DNA from: CADEED01 sp035995425
Lineage (GTDB): Bacteria > Pseudomonadota > Gammaproteobacteria > Steroidobacterales > Steroidobacteraceae
NCBI GenBank assembly: GCA_035995425.1
Contig: DASYKM010000013.1
Coordinates: 20,849-84,848 of the forward strand
DNA: 64,000 nt
Direction: 5' to 3'
In this document: positions 45,749 to 55,262 of the stretch, one piece after another
How the letters are laid out: every line of letters begins with the position of its first letter
Position numbering within the stretch: position 1 is the stretch's first letter
Program-made: the position numbers and the translations under genes
The notes under the pieces: generated by a model
What the model saw: the letters and a program-made list of their open reading frames with translations, nothing else
What the model was told of the DNA's origin: nothing
The model's database searches: none

Positions 45749-47268
45749 GTGGAGCGCACCGGTATCGGCGGCGCGGCGCAGTTCGCGCGAATGAACTCGT
45801 CGTGTGACGGATAGGATTGCACGCGTTTCGCCACGTCGCTGCTCATGACCTGGAAGCGGCGCGCGAGCTCGGCGTCGTCGATGATGTCGGCAATCGGGTG
45901 GTGCGCCTTGGGATTTATTCCCTGTCCCATCATCACTGCGAACCAGCTCGGCTCACGGAACAATTCACCGGCGCCGATGACGATATTGGCGCTGCGCTCG
46001 AACATCTCCAGGCGGAGTTTGAGCGTGTCGGGCCGCCTGATCGCCTGGCAATGACGCCAGAACGGCGTGTCATTGCGCTCCGTGGCGGTGTAGTGCAACA
46101 CCAGGAAATCGCGGATCTCCTCGGTTTCGGCGCGTGCCAGTGCGTTGAATTTCTCGATGGTCGCCGCGTCGAACCCATCGCCCGGAAACATGAACAACAG
46201 CCGCGCGATCGAAGCCAGCACCAGATGCAGGCTCGTGGATTCCAGCGGCTCGAGAAATCCGCTCGAGAGCCCGAGCGCCACGCAGTTCTTTTTCCACACT
46301 TCCTTGCGCCGACCGGTGAGGAAACGCAGCGGCCGCGGCGTGTTCAGCGCCGCGCCATCGAGGCGCGACAACAGCAGGCTTGCGGCTTCGTCGTCGCTCA
46401 GAAAAGAGCTGCAGTAGACATAGCCATTTCCGGTGCGGTGCTGCAGCGGAATGCGCCATTGCCAGCCGGCTTCGCGCGCGGTGGAACGCGTGTACGGAGT
46501 GGTGGCGGAGACGCGCTCGCATGGCACGGCCATGGCGCGATCGCAGGGCAGATACTCGCTCCAGTCTTCATAACCGGCGTGCAGTGCCTGCTCGATCAAC
46601 AATCCGCGGAATCCCGAGCAATCGATGAACAGATCGCCGGCGATGACGCGTCCATCCGCGAGCTTGATCGATTCGATGAAACCGTCGGTGGCGCGCAATT
46701 GCACGTGATCCACGCGGCCTTCGTGCCGCTTCACGCCGAGCGCCTCGGAGAATTTGCGCAGGAACGCGGCATACAGGCTGGCGTCGAAGTGATAGGCGTA
46801 GCCGAGCGGCGGCACTGGCGTTCGGTCGTTCGGCAGTGGCCGTCCGAATTTCCCCGCCCGCGCGGCGATGATGTTCGAGCAGAAAGCGTCCTGCGACAGC
46901 GTTCCACCCTGGGCGCGGTGCCGCAGCCAGAAGTGATGGAAATAGATTCCGGACATCTGCACGCCGTAGAAGCCGAAAGGGTGCATGTACGAGTGCCCGG
47001 GACGGGTCCAGTCGACGAACTCGATGGCGAGTTTGAAACTCGCCTGTGTGGCGCGGATGAACTCGGTTTCGTCGATGGCAAGCGAGCGGTTGAAATCGAG
47101 GATGGACGGAATCGTCGCCTCGCCGACGCCGACGATGCCGATCTCCTCGGACTCGACCAGCTCTATGGTGTAGTCGCCGCCGTTCAACGCCTTGGCGAGA
47201 GACGCGGCTGCCATCCAGCCGGCGCTACCGCCACCGACCACCACGATTTTTCTGACTTTGGTCTGCAT
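45745..47268 (-). CDS. Flavin-dependent tryptophan halogenase homologue (third in operon)
   Basis: A 507-residue FAD-binding halogenase. From ATG 47268: GGGSAGWMAAASLAKAL dinucleotide motif, GIVGVGEATIPSI, the presumed catalytic lysine (Lys79, in ASFKLAIEFVDW), GWQWRIPLQHRTG (the WxWxIP motif) and GLSSGFLEPLESTSLHL, with the Glu-Ser pair of the active site. These enzymes make hypohalous acid from FADH2 and oxygen and need a separate flavin reductase, not seen here. Relatives beside TonB receptors in Xanthomonas and Brevundimonas brominate indole compounds in vitro. The TTG at 47274 is an alternative start. Confidence 0.92.
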   Translation of the reverse strand: MQTKVRKIVVVGGGSAGWMAAASLAKALNGGDYTIELVESEEIGIVGVGEATIPSILDFNRSLAIDETEFIRATQASFKLAIEFVDWTRPGHSYMHPFGFYGVQMSGIYFHHFWLRHRAQGGTLSQDAFCSNIIAARAGKFGRPLPNDRTPVPPLGYAYHFDASLYAAFLRKFSEALGVKRHEGRVDHVQLRATDGFIESIKLADGRVIAGDLFIDCSGFRGLLIEQALHAGYEDWSEYLPCDRAMAVPCERVSATTPYTRSTAREAGWQWRIPLQHRTGNGYVYCSSFLSDDEAASLLLSRLDGAALNTPRPLRFLTGRRKEVWKKNCVALGLSSGFLEPLESTSLHLVLASIARLLFMFPGDGFDAATIEKFNALARAETEEIRDFLVLHYTATERNDTPFWRHCQAIRRPDTLKLRLEMFERSANIVIGAGELFREPSWFAVMMGQGINPKAHHPIADIIDDAELARRFQVMSSDVAKRVQSYPSHDEFIRANCAAPPIPVRST

Positions 47269-47283
47269 GCGCAAAGCGCCCCG

Positions 47284-48759
47284 TCAGGCGTTGCCGCGCG
47301 GCGGCGCGGATGCCTGGTGGCGAACATACTCGATGTGCCGCGGCATCGAGGCCGCGAGCCGCTCGATGTGCGTGCGCAGCGGCAGCATCTGCTCGACGGT
47401 CACGGCTTGGAGCAGTGCGGTCATTTGCATCTCGAGGGCGCGCGGAACGCAGGCGGTACCGATGAGCAGCCAGGCCCAGTCGACTTCCTCGAACGACTCG
47501 TGGTCGCGAATGTCGATGCGGCCGTTGGCGCCGAACAAGTCGAGTTTGTACGCCAGCGTGTCGGGCAGCGGTGCCGCGCGCGTCGCGTTCCAGAATTCTC
47601 CAGGCCGCGCATGCCCGGCGCGGTAGTGCGCGATGGTGAAGTCGCGCAACGCATCGGCGTGTTCGGACATGACGCGGTTGTAGTCGACACTCTCGACAGT
47701 ACTGCGCGCGTCGAGTGGAAAGAGCTCGATGAGCGTCGCGATGCCAGTCTGCGCGAGGTGCAGGTCCGCACCCGCCAGCGGCTCGAGCTCGACGGCTGCC
47801 GCGCCCAGCGCCACGCAGTTGTGTTTCCAGAATTTTCGCCGGCGGCCGCTGCGAAACTTCGCGGCGCGCGCGCCCGGCGCGACCGTCTGCAGGTGCGCGA
47901 GCGCTGCCGCGTCGTCGATGAATGCGCTGGCATAGACGTAGCCCACCGCGGCAGCGTCCGCGAGCGGCAGGCGCCATGTCCATCCCGCGGCTGCCGCCGT
48001 GGTTTGCGTCACCGGTGGCGGATTCGCGATGGCCGGCGCCGTGGCGTAGATGACGCGATCACAGGGCAGCCACTCCGACCAGTCGATGCGATCGGCATCG
48101 GCGGTCGCGGCCGCGCAATCTATGAATAGATCTCCCGCGACCGTCTCCCCGCCCTCGAGGCGGAGCACGCGAATGTGCCCGTCCTCGGCCACATCCATTC
48201 CGGCAATCGCGCCCTCGACGCGACGCACGCCGGCACGCGTGGCGTGTTCGCGCAGGTACGCGACGTAGGCTGCCTCATCGACATGAAATCCGTAGGTGAA
48301 ACTCGACGTGAGCTCGGCGGCGTCGCCCATCGGCCGCGCGAAGCGGCCTTGTCGTGCGGCGACCGCAGCCAGCGAGTAGTCCTCGGCGCTGCCAGGCCGG
48401 CCCGCTATCGCCTCGCGCAGCAGGAATTTGTAGAAGGGTGCGGCGCCGATGGCGGTGCCGATATCGCCGTGCGCGTGCAGGAAGCGCGAGCCTTCGCCTT
48501 GCCAGCCGAGATGCTCGCTCGCGAGTTTGTAGGTGGCGCCGGTGCGGCGCAAGAAATCCGGCTCCTGCACGCCGATGAGGGCATGCATGCCGCGCTGTGA
48601 AGGCAGCGTCCAGCGAACGCCAGGGGTCTGTCGACCCGCGATCGAGTCCACCACGACGACATCGAGCTGCCGATGGCGGAAGGCGCGGTGCAGGGAAATC
48701 GCCGCCAGCCACGCGACGGCATCGGCTCCCATGACGACGACGCAATCGACGCTGCTCAC
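47284..48759 (-). CDS. Divergent, possibly inactive tryptophan-halogenase-like protein (middle gene)
   Basis: A 491-residue paralogue of its neighbours. GTG start at 48759 overlaps the upstream halogenase stop (GTGA). The candidate lysine is kept (Lys78, ATYKLASEHLGW), as are AGWTWRLPLADAAAVGYVY and GDLFIDCAAATADADRIDW. However the FAD-binding GxGxxG/GGxAGW is replaced by VVMGADAVAW, GVGEATIP is absent, and EPLES is EPLAG, removing the presumed catalytic Glu-Ser. It is probably a non-halogenating partner or scaffold, or a decaying copy. Confidence 0.82.
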   Translation of the reverse strand: MSSVDCVVVMGADAVAWLAAISLHRAFRHRQLDVVVVDSIAGRQTPGVRWTLPSQRGMHALIGVQEPDFLRRTGATYKLASEHLGWQGEGSRFLHAHGDIGTAIGAAPFYKFLLREAIAGRPGSAEDYSLAAVAARQGRFARPMGDAAELTSSFTYGFHVDEAAYVAYLREHATRAGVRRVEGAIAGMDVAEDGHIRVLRLEGGETVAGDLFIDCAAATADADRIDWSEWLPCDRVIYATAPAIANPPPVTQTTAAAAGWTWRLPLADAAAVGYVYASAFIDDAAALAHLQTVAPGARAAKFRSGRRRKFWKHNCVALGAAAVELEPLAGADLHLAQTGIATLIELFPLDARSTVESVDYNRVMSEHADALRDFTIAHYRAGHARPGEFWNATRAAPLPDTLAYKLDLFGANGRIDIRDHESFEEVDWAWLLIGTACVPRALEMQMTALLQAVTVEQMLPLRTHIERLAASMPRHIEYVRHQASAPPRGNA

Positions 48760-50300
48760 GAGCGCGCTCCGCTCGTCACCGGCTGGGCAGCCGGGCAATA
48801 GCCGCGCAGAAAGTCCTCGTGCGTAGGCATGCGCAACGCTGCCGTCTGGATCTGCTCGCGCACCTGCTGCAATTTGCGCGCGAGCGCCGTCCCGTCGACC
48901 GCATCGGCGAGCGGATCGTAGCCGCGCGGCATCACGCGCTGGCCGAAGTACACCGCGAGCCAGCTCGGTTCGAGGAACAAGCCGTCCTTGTAAGTGACCA
49001 CGCGCGCACGTTCCCGGAAAAGGTCCATCTTGTGCTTGAGGCTGTCCGGCACGTCCATGGTCCGGCAATAGTTCCAGATGGGGGCGTCGTCACGCTCAGT
49101 GGCGTGGTAGTGCAGGATCAGGAAATCGCGCACGCGGTCGTATTCCATCTCGATCCAGCGGTTGTACGCCTCGACGGTGCGCGGATCGAACTGCACCTCC
49201 GCCTGCGCGGGCGCGTCTGTCAGATAGTCGATGAGCGTAGTGATCGCGACCTGGATGAGATGGATGCTCGTGGATTCGAGCGGCTCGAGGAACCCGCCCG
49301 CGAGCCCGATGGCGACGCAATTGCGGTTCCAGGTCTTGCGGCGCCGGCCGGCGGTGAAGCGCAGGAAACGGGGATCGGCCAGCGCTTTGCCATGAAGGCG
49401 CGACATGAGCTTCGTGCCCGCCTCATCGTCGCTCAGAAACGCGCTGCTGTAGACGTAGCCGTTGCCGGTCCGGTGTTGCAATGGAATGCGCCACTGCCAG
49501 CCTGCCTCACGCGCGGTGGCGCGCGTATAGGGCGTCAGTGGTCCGGCGTTTTCGCAGGGTACTGCCGCCGCGCGATCGCAAGGCAGCCACTTCGTCCATT
49601 CGTCATAGCCAGTCTTCAAAGCCTGCTCGATGAGCAGGCCGCGGAAACCCGAGCAATCGATGAACAGATCGCCGCTCACCATCGAGCCGTCTTCGAGTTT
49701 CACCGACTCGATCCAGCCATCGGTGCCGCGCAGCTGCACGTCGACGATCTTGCCATCGGTGCGCTGCACGCCGCGCTGCTCGGCGAAGCTGCGTAGATAG
49801 GCCGCGTAGAGCGAGGCGTCGAACTGGAAGGCGTAGCCGAAGGTCGACAGCACCGCGGAGGTGTCTTCCGACGGCAGTGTGAAACGGTTCATGCGCGAGG
49901 CGACGATCGCCAGCGAAAAGTCTTCGATGGCGGAGCTGTCACCCGCGCGTTGCTGCCGCAGCCAGTAGTTGTGGAATGGCACCCCGGCGATGCGCGAACC
50001 GTAGGCGCCGAACGGATGGATGTAGCTGTCGCCGAGGCGCGCCCAATCGACGAACTCGATTCCGAGCTTGAACGTGGCCTGGGTCCTCGCCATGAGCTCG
50101 CGCTCGTCGAGACCAATCCGCTTGTTGAAGAAACGTATGTGCGGCAGCGTGGCCTCACCCACGCCGACGATGCCGATCTCGCTCGACTCGATGAGCCTGA
50201 GGCTGCATCTCTCTTTGCCTAACACGGAGGCAAAGGCCGCCGCGGTCATCCAGCCGGCCGTACCCCCACCGACGATGACGATCTTGAGCGGCGGTCGCAC
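48756..50300 (-). CDS. Flavin-dependent tryptophan halogenase homologue (first in operon)
   Basis: A 514-residue protein with VGGGTAGWMTAAAFASVLG, GIVGVGEATLPHIRFF, Lys78 in ATFKLGIEFVDWARLGD, AGWQWRIPLQHRTGNGYVY and GGFLEPLESTSIHLIQV, so all active-site motifs of the family are retained. Start is GTG. It follows the TonB receptor on the same strand after an intrinsic terminator (50335-50363), so receptor and enzymes probably share a promoter with partial read-through. Regiochemistry and true substrate are unknown. Confidence 0.93.
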   Translation of the reverse strand: MRPPLKIVIVGGGTAGWMTAAAFASVLGKERCSLRLIESSEIGIVGVGEATLPHIRFFNKRIGLDERELMARTQATFKLGIEFVDWARLGDSYIHPFGAYGSRIAGVPFHNYWLRQQRAGDSSAIEDFSLAIVASRMNRFTLPSEDTSAVLSTFGYAFQFDASLYAAYLRSFAEQRGVQRTDGKIVDVQLRGTDGWIESVKLEDGSMVSGDLFIDCSGFRGLLIEQALKTGYDEWTKWLPCDRAAAVPCENAGPLTPYTRATAREAGWQWRIPLQHRTGNGYVYSSAFLSDDEAGTKLMSRLHGKALADPRFLRFTAGRRRKTWNRNCVAIGLAGGFLEPLESTSIHLIQVAITTLIDYLTDAPAQAEVQFDPRTVEAYNRWIEMEYDRVRDFLILHYHATERDDAPIWNYCRTMDVPDSLKHKMDLFRERARVVTYKDGLFLEPSWLAVYFGQRVMPRGYDPLADAVDGTALARKLQQVREQIQTAALRMPTHEDFLRGYCPAAQPVTSGARS

Positions 50301-50334
50301 GTGTGCCAGGTCTCCTCGAACTCTGCAAAGAAAA

Positions 50335-50363
50335 GGGCGCGCCGCATGGTATACGGCGCGCCC
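50335..50363 (-). terminator. Intrinsic terminator between receptor and halogenases
   Basis: Perfect 10-bp stem gggcgcgccg / cggcgcgccc with a 9-base loop; on the minus strand it is followed by TTTTC. It lies 20 bp past the receptor stop and 35 bp before the first halogenase start, and should lower enzyme levels relative to receptor. Confidence 0.75.
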
Positions 50364-50383
50364 GGTCTTCTCAGAACGTCAGG

Positions 50384-53300
50384 TTAGTGGATGCGATAGC
50401 GAACGCCCAATTGCAGGCGAACGTCGTTCGTGAACCACGAGCGCGGCAGCAGCATGCCGTCCGCAGTAACCTGCTGACGCAGCACTGTCTCCGCCTTCAA
50501 GAGGTTCTGGGCATCCAGGAAGATGTCCCAGCTCTCGTCCGGCTTGTAGTGAGCTGACGCGTCCAGCTGACCGTAGGCATCCTGCCAGATGGGTAGCTTG
50601 ATGCAGCAGTCGGACTGGCTGATCAGGTAGTCCGAACGCCAGTTCCAGGCCAGGCGGGCCGAGTACTTCGGCTGCTCGAACATGAGCACCAGGTTGTAGG
50701 ACTTCTCGGAGAAGCCCTCGAGCGGCAGGTCCGTGAACGTGATGAGCGCGTCCTGGAGCGTCCCGCCGTTACCCGACACTGTCGACAGGCCCGAGTTCGT
50801 TACGCCCTGGTTGTCGACCAACGTCGCGTTGGCCTGAATGCCCAAGCCATTCCACGGTGCCGGCAACTTGTCGAAGAACGTCTGGTACGCGACTTCGATG
50901 CCCTTGATGCTCGCACCATCGGCGTTGACAGGGCCGGTCACGGTGACCGGACGCGTGACGCCATTGTTGGTGAAGTCCTGCTGGAACGACACGTTGGTCA
51001 CGTAGTCGCGGAACTTCTTGTAGAACAGCGCCGTCGTGAACGAGCCAGTGTTCGAGAAGTACCACTCGTAGGTGAGGTCGAGATTGTCGGCCGTGGTCGG
51101 CTTCAACTTCGGATTGCCGACACCCGCGGTATAGCGCGGCGTGTATGCAACTGGCGCAGTCAGGCAGTCGCCCGGCGTTGCGTAAGTGACGTTGCCGGCA
51201 GCACAGCTCGGTGCCACTTCGGCGAGGCTGTAATAGAACTTGTACAGGCCCATGTCCGGCCGTGCCATCGCGCGCGACAACGCGAAGCGCACGAACTGCT
51301 CGTCCGTGATCCCGAAGCGCACGTTGAAGCTCGGCAGCCAATGCGTGTGGTCCGCGCCGGCTGCATCCGTATACGACCCGAAGTTCATGAAGTCTCGATC
51401 CGCCTGCGGCGTAAAGAACTTCGGATCCTGGAAGGCCGGCGGTGTTGCCGCGTTTGGCGCAACGAAGCGGGGGAACTGCGCACCACCTGTCGAAGAGACC
51501 GAGGTGGTCACCCAACGAACGCCGATGTTGCCCTTGACGGACAGGGGTCCGATCTTCGTGTCGTCGTTGCCAAACTTGAACATCACGTAGGCCGCGTTCG
51601 TGTCCTCGGTGACGTCCAGCTGTTCCACCGGGCAGAACAGGCCGCCGTTGCCGGGTTGGACCGGACACGAGGTGCGATCGGCCAGTGCGACCCAGCTGTT
51701 GCTGCGGCCCTGGCCATACAGCGCGCGCGTCGCGTTGTAGTTGCTGACGATGTCGAAGCGCGGGTGCAGGAAGGTACCGCCGTCGAAGAAGCCGCCGCCG
51801 ACCAGGTCGCCGCCGAGATCTTTCGCGATGTACGAGTCTTGCCACGGGCTCTGGTTTAGGAAGAGCGGCACGTCACCCTGCACACCCCAGAGCGGTTGCA
51901 CGGCGCCCCAGTTGTAGGTTGACCAGTTGACGTTCTGATCGCGCTCGGCGCGACGCACACCGACGCGCAGCGAATCGGCCCAGCCGCTGTCGCTGAGCTT
52001 GAAGTCCGCGTCGAGGCGGTAGGCGAGTTCTTCACCCGAGCTGTCTTCCGCGTGCTCCATTTCCCACTCGTGGAACCAGTTCTGCGGATCCGCAAAACCG
52101 CCGGCCGTGAAGCCGTAACCGGTGGGACGATCGAACGAGAAGTGCGGTCTGCCGCCGGTGAGGTCGAGGTTGAGGTTGGCGGCAGTCTTGTCGTTCGCGC
52201 TGTTGTCGAAGTTCACGACCGTCGATTCGATCTTCTGCACGTCGAAATTGAGCGCGACGCGCTCGTTCACATTCCATTTGAAGTTGAGCGACAGATCTTC
52301 GGTGACGTTGGTCTGCCTCGAAGCGCGCGTATCGGCGGCCATGCCCACGCCACGGGTTGCCGGGCAGTTCGGCGCCGACCACGAATAGCAGGTGAATGAC
52401 GGATAGCCGTTCGGGTGGGCGAGATTCGCCATGCCCGGATCGCTGTACCAGCCGAGATTCACATCCTCGTTGATGATGCCGCGTGTAAACACGCCGCGGC
52501 TGTCGAACGTGTATTCGGGCGTACCAACGGCGTTCGACTGGAATTCATTCGTGATGACGAGGTTCTGCGGAGTCTGCGCGTTGCCGATGCCGGCGCTGAG
52601 AGAATATTCCTCCCAGTTGTTTTCGTACTCCGAGCGGTTGTACTGCAACAAGCCGATCAGCGATTCGTCCGGGCTGCGCCACTGCAGAGCCACCGAAGCG
52701 CCCTTGCGCGTACGGTCGTAGGTGTTGTCGCGAATGTCGACGCCGCCGGGCAGCCACTTGGTGCCACCGCCATACGCCGCAACGCCTTCAGTGCGGAAGA
52801 AGCGCGCGAGCTGCACGCCCTGCGATTCCGTGACCACTTGGGAAAGGGCGGCATTGGCCATGATGCCGAATTCACCGATGCCGGTATCCCAACGATTGCT
52901 GACGAGCGCCGAGCCGGAAGGCTTGACCTGTCCGGAGAGGTCGCCGTAGCCCATTTCGGCCGAGAACGCCGCCACGAATCCTTCGGAGTCGAAGGGCACG
53001 TGTGTGCGGAGGTTCACCGTTCCGGCGAGGCCGCCCTCGATCATGTCGGCAGTCGAATTCTTGTACGTGTCCACACCCGACATCAATTCGGGGGAGACGT
53101 CACTGAACGACAGACCGCGCGAGCTGTTCGCGTTGAAGCTGTCACGGCCGTTGAATTCGCTGCGAACCTGTGGCAGACCGCGAATCACGACACCGGAAGG
53201 TTCAGCCGAGAAGTGCGAGGTGTCGCCGGAGGCGGCAAAACGCGTAACGGTGATACCGCTCATGCGCTGCAACGCTTCCGCGACGCTCTTGTCCGGGAAT

Positions 53301-53581
53301 GCGCCGATGTCCGAGGCGGTGATGGAGTCGACGACGGTGTCGGCTTCCTTCTTGATTTCCTGCGAAGTCGCGAGCGCCTTGCGAATGCCGGTTACAAGGA
53401 TCTCGGTGAGATCTTCGTCCGACTTGGTCGCAGCGGTGTTGGTGGCTGCCGCGTCCTGTTCTTGAGCGATGGCATACGGAGCGAGTAATGCGGCTCCGAT
53501 TGCGAGGATGGATATTTCTGTAAGGCGCGACTTTGTCGCGCTCACGGCTTCACGCCGCAATCTCTTAGATGCTTTGGACAC
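50384..53581 (-). CDS. TonB-dependent outer-membrane receptor
   Basis: A 1065-residue receptor. A signal segment (ISILAIGAALLAPYAIAQ) is followed by a TonB-box-like EILVTGIRKAL, a plug domain (TVVDSITASDIGAFPDKSVA, VVIRGLPQVRSEFNGRDSF, GVDTYKNSTADMIEGGLAGT), then a 22-strand beta barrel with repeats of aromatic-rich strands and a C-terminal LQLGVRYRIH. It is of the type abundant in Xanthomonas and Caulobacter for uptake of sugars, peptides or siderophores. GTG start. Its ligand is unknown but presumably related to the halogenase substrate. Confidence 0.93.
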   Translation of the reverse strand: MSKASKRLRREAVSATKSRLTEISILAIGAALLAPYAIAQEQDAAATNTAATKSDEDLTEILVTGIRKALATSQEIKKEADTVVDSITASDIGAFPDKSVAEALQRMSGITVTRFAASGDTSHFSAEPSGVVIRGLPQVRSEFNGRDSFNANSSRGLSFSDVSPELMSGVDTYKNSTADMIEGGLAGTVNLRTHVPFDSEGFVAAFSAEMGYGDLSGQVKPSGSALVSNRWDTGIGEFGIMANAALSQVVTESQGVQLARFFRTEGVAAYGGGTKWLPGGVDIRDNTYDRTRKGASVALQWRSPDESLIGLLQYNRSEYENNWEEYSLSAGIGNAQTPQNLVITNEFQSNAVGTPEYTFDSRGVFTRGIINEDVNLGWYSDPGMANLAHPNGYPSFTCYSWSAPNCPATRGVGMAADTRASRQTNVTEDLSLNFKWNVNERVALNFDVQKIESTVVNFDNSANDKTAANLNLDLTGGRPHFSFDRPTGYGFTAGGFADPQNWFHEWEMEHAEDSSGEELAYRLDADFKLSDSGWADSLRVGVRRAERDQNVNWSTYNWGAVQPLWGVQGDVPLFLNQSPWQDSYIAKDLGGDLVGGGFFDGGTFLHPRFDIVSNYNATRALYGQGRSNSWVALADRTSCPVQPGNGGLFCPVEQLDVTEDTNAAYVMFKFGNDDTKIGPLSVKGNIGVRWVTTSVSSTGGAQFPRFVAPNAATPPAFQDPKFFTPQADRDFMNFGSYTDAAGADHTHWLPSFNVRFGITDEQFVRFALSRAMARPDMGLYKFYYSLAEVAPSCAAGNVTYATPGDCLTAPVAYTPRYTAGVGNPKLKPTTADNLDLTYEWYFSNTGSFTTALFYKKFRDYVTNVSFQQDFTNNGVTRPVTVTGPVNADGASIKGIEVAYQTFFDKLPAPWNGLGIQANATLVDNQGVTNSGLSTVSGNGGTLQDALITFTDLPLEGFSEKSYNLVLMFEQPKYSARLAWNWRSDYLISQSDCCIKLPIWQDAYGQLDASAHYKPDESWDIFLDAQNLLKAETVLRQQVTADGMLLPRSWFTNDVRLQLGVRYRIH

Positions 53582-53653
53582 TGCAATGCCCCCCCTGTAT
53601 AGAACTGAAACCGAACTGATTAATTCAATAACCGATTGTTAGTATTTTTTTGG

Positions 53654-53681
53654 AGTGTAGCGAGATCGCGTACACAAGCAA
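53654..53681 (-). promoter_or_regulatory. Candidate promoter for the TonB receptor operon
   Basis: On the minus strand TTGCTT (53681-53676) and TACACT (53659-53654) are 16 bases apart, about 70 bases before the receptor GTG. The 187-bp intergenic region is AT-rich and shared by the divergent TPR gene, for which no convincing promoter was found. No operator palindrome was recognised. Confidence 0.4.
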
Positions 53682-53768
53682 GGGCCATTTTGCCAATAGT
53701 TGTACCAGAGCCGCATGTCTCGGCGAGCCATGATTTGTCGTGTCACCCGTAAAAACTCGTAGCAAGCC

Positions 53769-55262
53769 ATGACCCCGATCTCGGACCCAACACTCCTACA
53801 ACATATTGTTTCTCTTACCTTAAGCGGTAAGTTTGCCGAAGCGGCGAGCGCGGCTGCGACTATCGCGGACAAAGACATCGCAATCGAAGCGTGGCTGGTT
53901 TTCGCTCGCACCAATGCAAATATGCAACGCTTCGGCGCAGCTCGCGAAGCTCTCGAAATCGCGCTGCAGCATGCGCCCGGATCGCGGCAAATCCGCCTCG
54001 AGCGCGCGCAGATCATGGAACGTGAAGGACTCACGCGCGACGCGCTGGCTGAACTCGAAGCGCTCGAGCGGGATGCGCAGGATTCGCCACAGTTGTTAGT
54101 GCAGCTGGGACGTGCGTTGCAATTCGCCGGTCGCACCAGCGACGCGGAAACGAAAGTAGAGGCGGCGCTGGCGTTGTGGCCGACCGATGCCGCACTGCAC
54201 GTATTGCTGGCCGAACTTCGCTGGCAACGCGGCGCCGGCGCCGCGGCTACATCGGTCGTCGAAAACGCGATCGAAAAGTTTCCAGCGGAACTGAAGCTGC
54301 GGCTCATCGCGGCCGACTTGCTCCGCAATTCCGGACGCTCCGGCGAGGCGCTGCGTATCGTCGAGCAAGGTCTTGCGCGCGCTCCCGACTCGCCTGCTTT
54401 CCTGACCTCGATCGGTGTGTTGTTAGATGACCTCGACCGGTCGCAGGAAGCGCTTCCGTACCTGCGCGCCGCTGTGGTGGGCGCGCGAGATCGGTCGCAG
54501 CCGATGCGCAACCTGATCCCGGCGCTGCTGCGCATCGGGGCCGCGGCGGAGGCCCTGGCGTCGTGTGACGAACTCGGCGCGCACAGCCCGGACGATCAGC
54601 AGCTCATCGCCTATCGGGCGACCGCCTTGCGTTTGTTGGGCGATGCGCGGTACTCACGCCTGTACGACTACGCGCGGCTGGTGCGCACCTATCCACTGCG
54701 GCCACCGGCCGGATTCGCCGACATCGGCGCATTCAATGAAGCCTTTGCCCGCGAGCTCACGTCGCTGCACCACGCCGCACAGCGGCCGCTGGCGCAATCG
54801 CTGCGCGGCGGCACGCAGACGCAACGCAACCTTCCCGCCGGCAATGCCATCGTCGATGCTTTCTTCTCGATGGTCGATGCACCGATCCGCGACTACATCG
54901 ACCGGCTGCACGGCGCCGACGGGCATCCGGTGGATCGCAGGAAGGCGACGTCGTATCGCATCGCCGGCTCCTGGTCGGTGCAGCTGCAACCCGGCGGGTT
55001 TCACATGGATCACGTCCATCCGCAGGGCTGGCTGAGCTCGGCTTACTACGTGGAACTGCCCGACACCGCCGGCGAGTCTCGCGCGGGCTGGCTCAAGTTC
55101 GGGGAACCCGGCGTGCGCATCCGTGAATGCCCTGCCGAACATTTCATCCACCCGCAATGCGGGCTGCTGGTGCTGTTCCCCTCGTATTTCTGGCACGGAA
55201 CCGTGCCATTTTCCGAGGGCGGCCGCCGGTTGACGGCCGCCTTCGACGTGATCCCGGCCTGA
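53769..55262 (+). CDS. TPR and 2OG-Fe(II) oxygenase protein
   Basis: A 497-residue protein. About 300 N-terminal residues form tetratricopeptide-like repeats (AREALEIALQHAPGSRQIRL, LLVQLGRALQFAGRTSDAET, GEALRIVEQGLARAPDSPAF). The C-terminal domain is a 2OG-Fe(II) oxygenase (putative PF13759 type): GFHMDHVHPQGWLSSAYYVE (His412, Asp414) and FWHGTVPFSEGGRRLTAAFD (His476), preceded by SYRIAGSWSVQLQPGG. The TPR part suggests a protein or peptide partner. It is transcribed divergently from the receptor and likely belongs to the same system. Confidence 0.85.
   Translation: MTPISDPTLLQHIVSLTLSGKFAEAASAAATIADKDIAIEAWLVFARTNANMQRFGAAREALEIALQHAPGSRQIRLERAQIMEREGLTRDALAELEALERDAQDSPQLLVQLGRALQFAGRTSDAETKVEAALALWPTDAALHVLLAELRWQRGAGAAATSVVENAIEKFPAELKLRLIAADLLRNSGRSGEALRIVEQGLARAPDSPAFLTSIGVLLDDLDRSQEALPYLRAAVVGARDRSQPMRNLIPALLRIGAAAEALASCDELGAHSPDDQQLIAYRATALRLLGDARYSRLYDYARLVRTYPLRPPAGFADIGAFNEAFARELTSLHHAAQRPLAQSLRGGTQTQRNLPAGNAIVDAFFSMVDAPIRDYIDRLHGADGHPVDRRKATSYRIAGSWSVQLQPGGFHMDHVHPQGWLSSAYYVELPDTAGESRAGWLKFGEPGVRIRECPAEHFIHPQCGLLVLFPSYFWHGTVPFSEGGRRLTAAFDVIPA

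Noticed and set aside
45191..53581. Classic natural-product (NRPS/PKS) gene cluster
   Set aside because: No carrier-protein, synthetase or flavin reductase genes accompany the halogenases; the receptor context is different.
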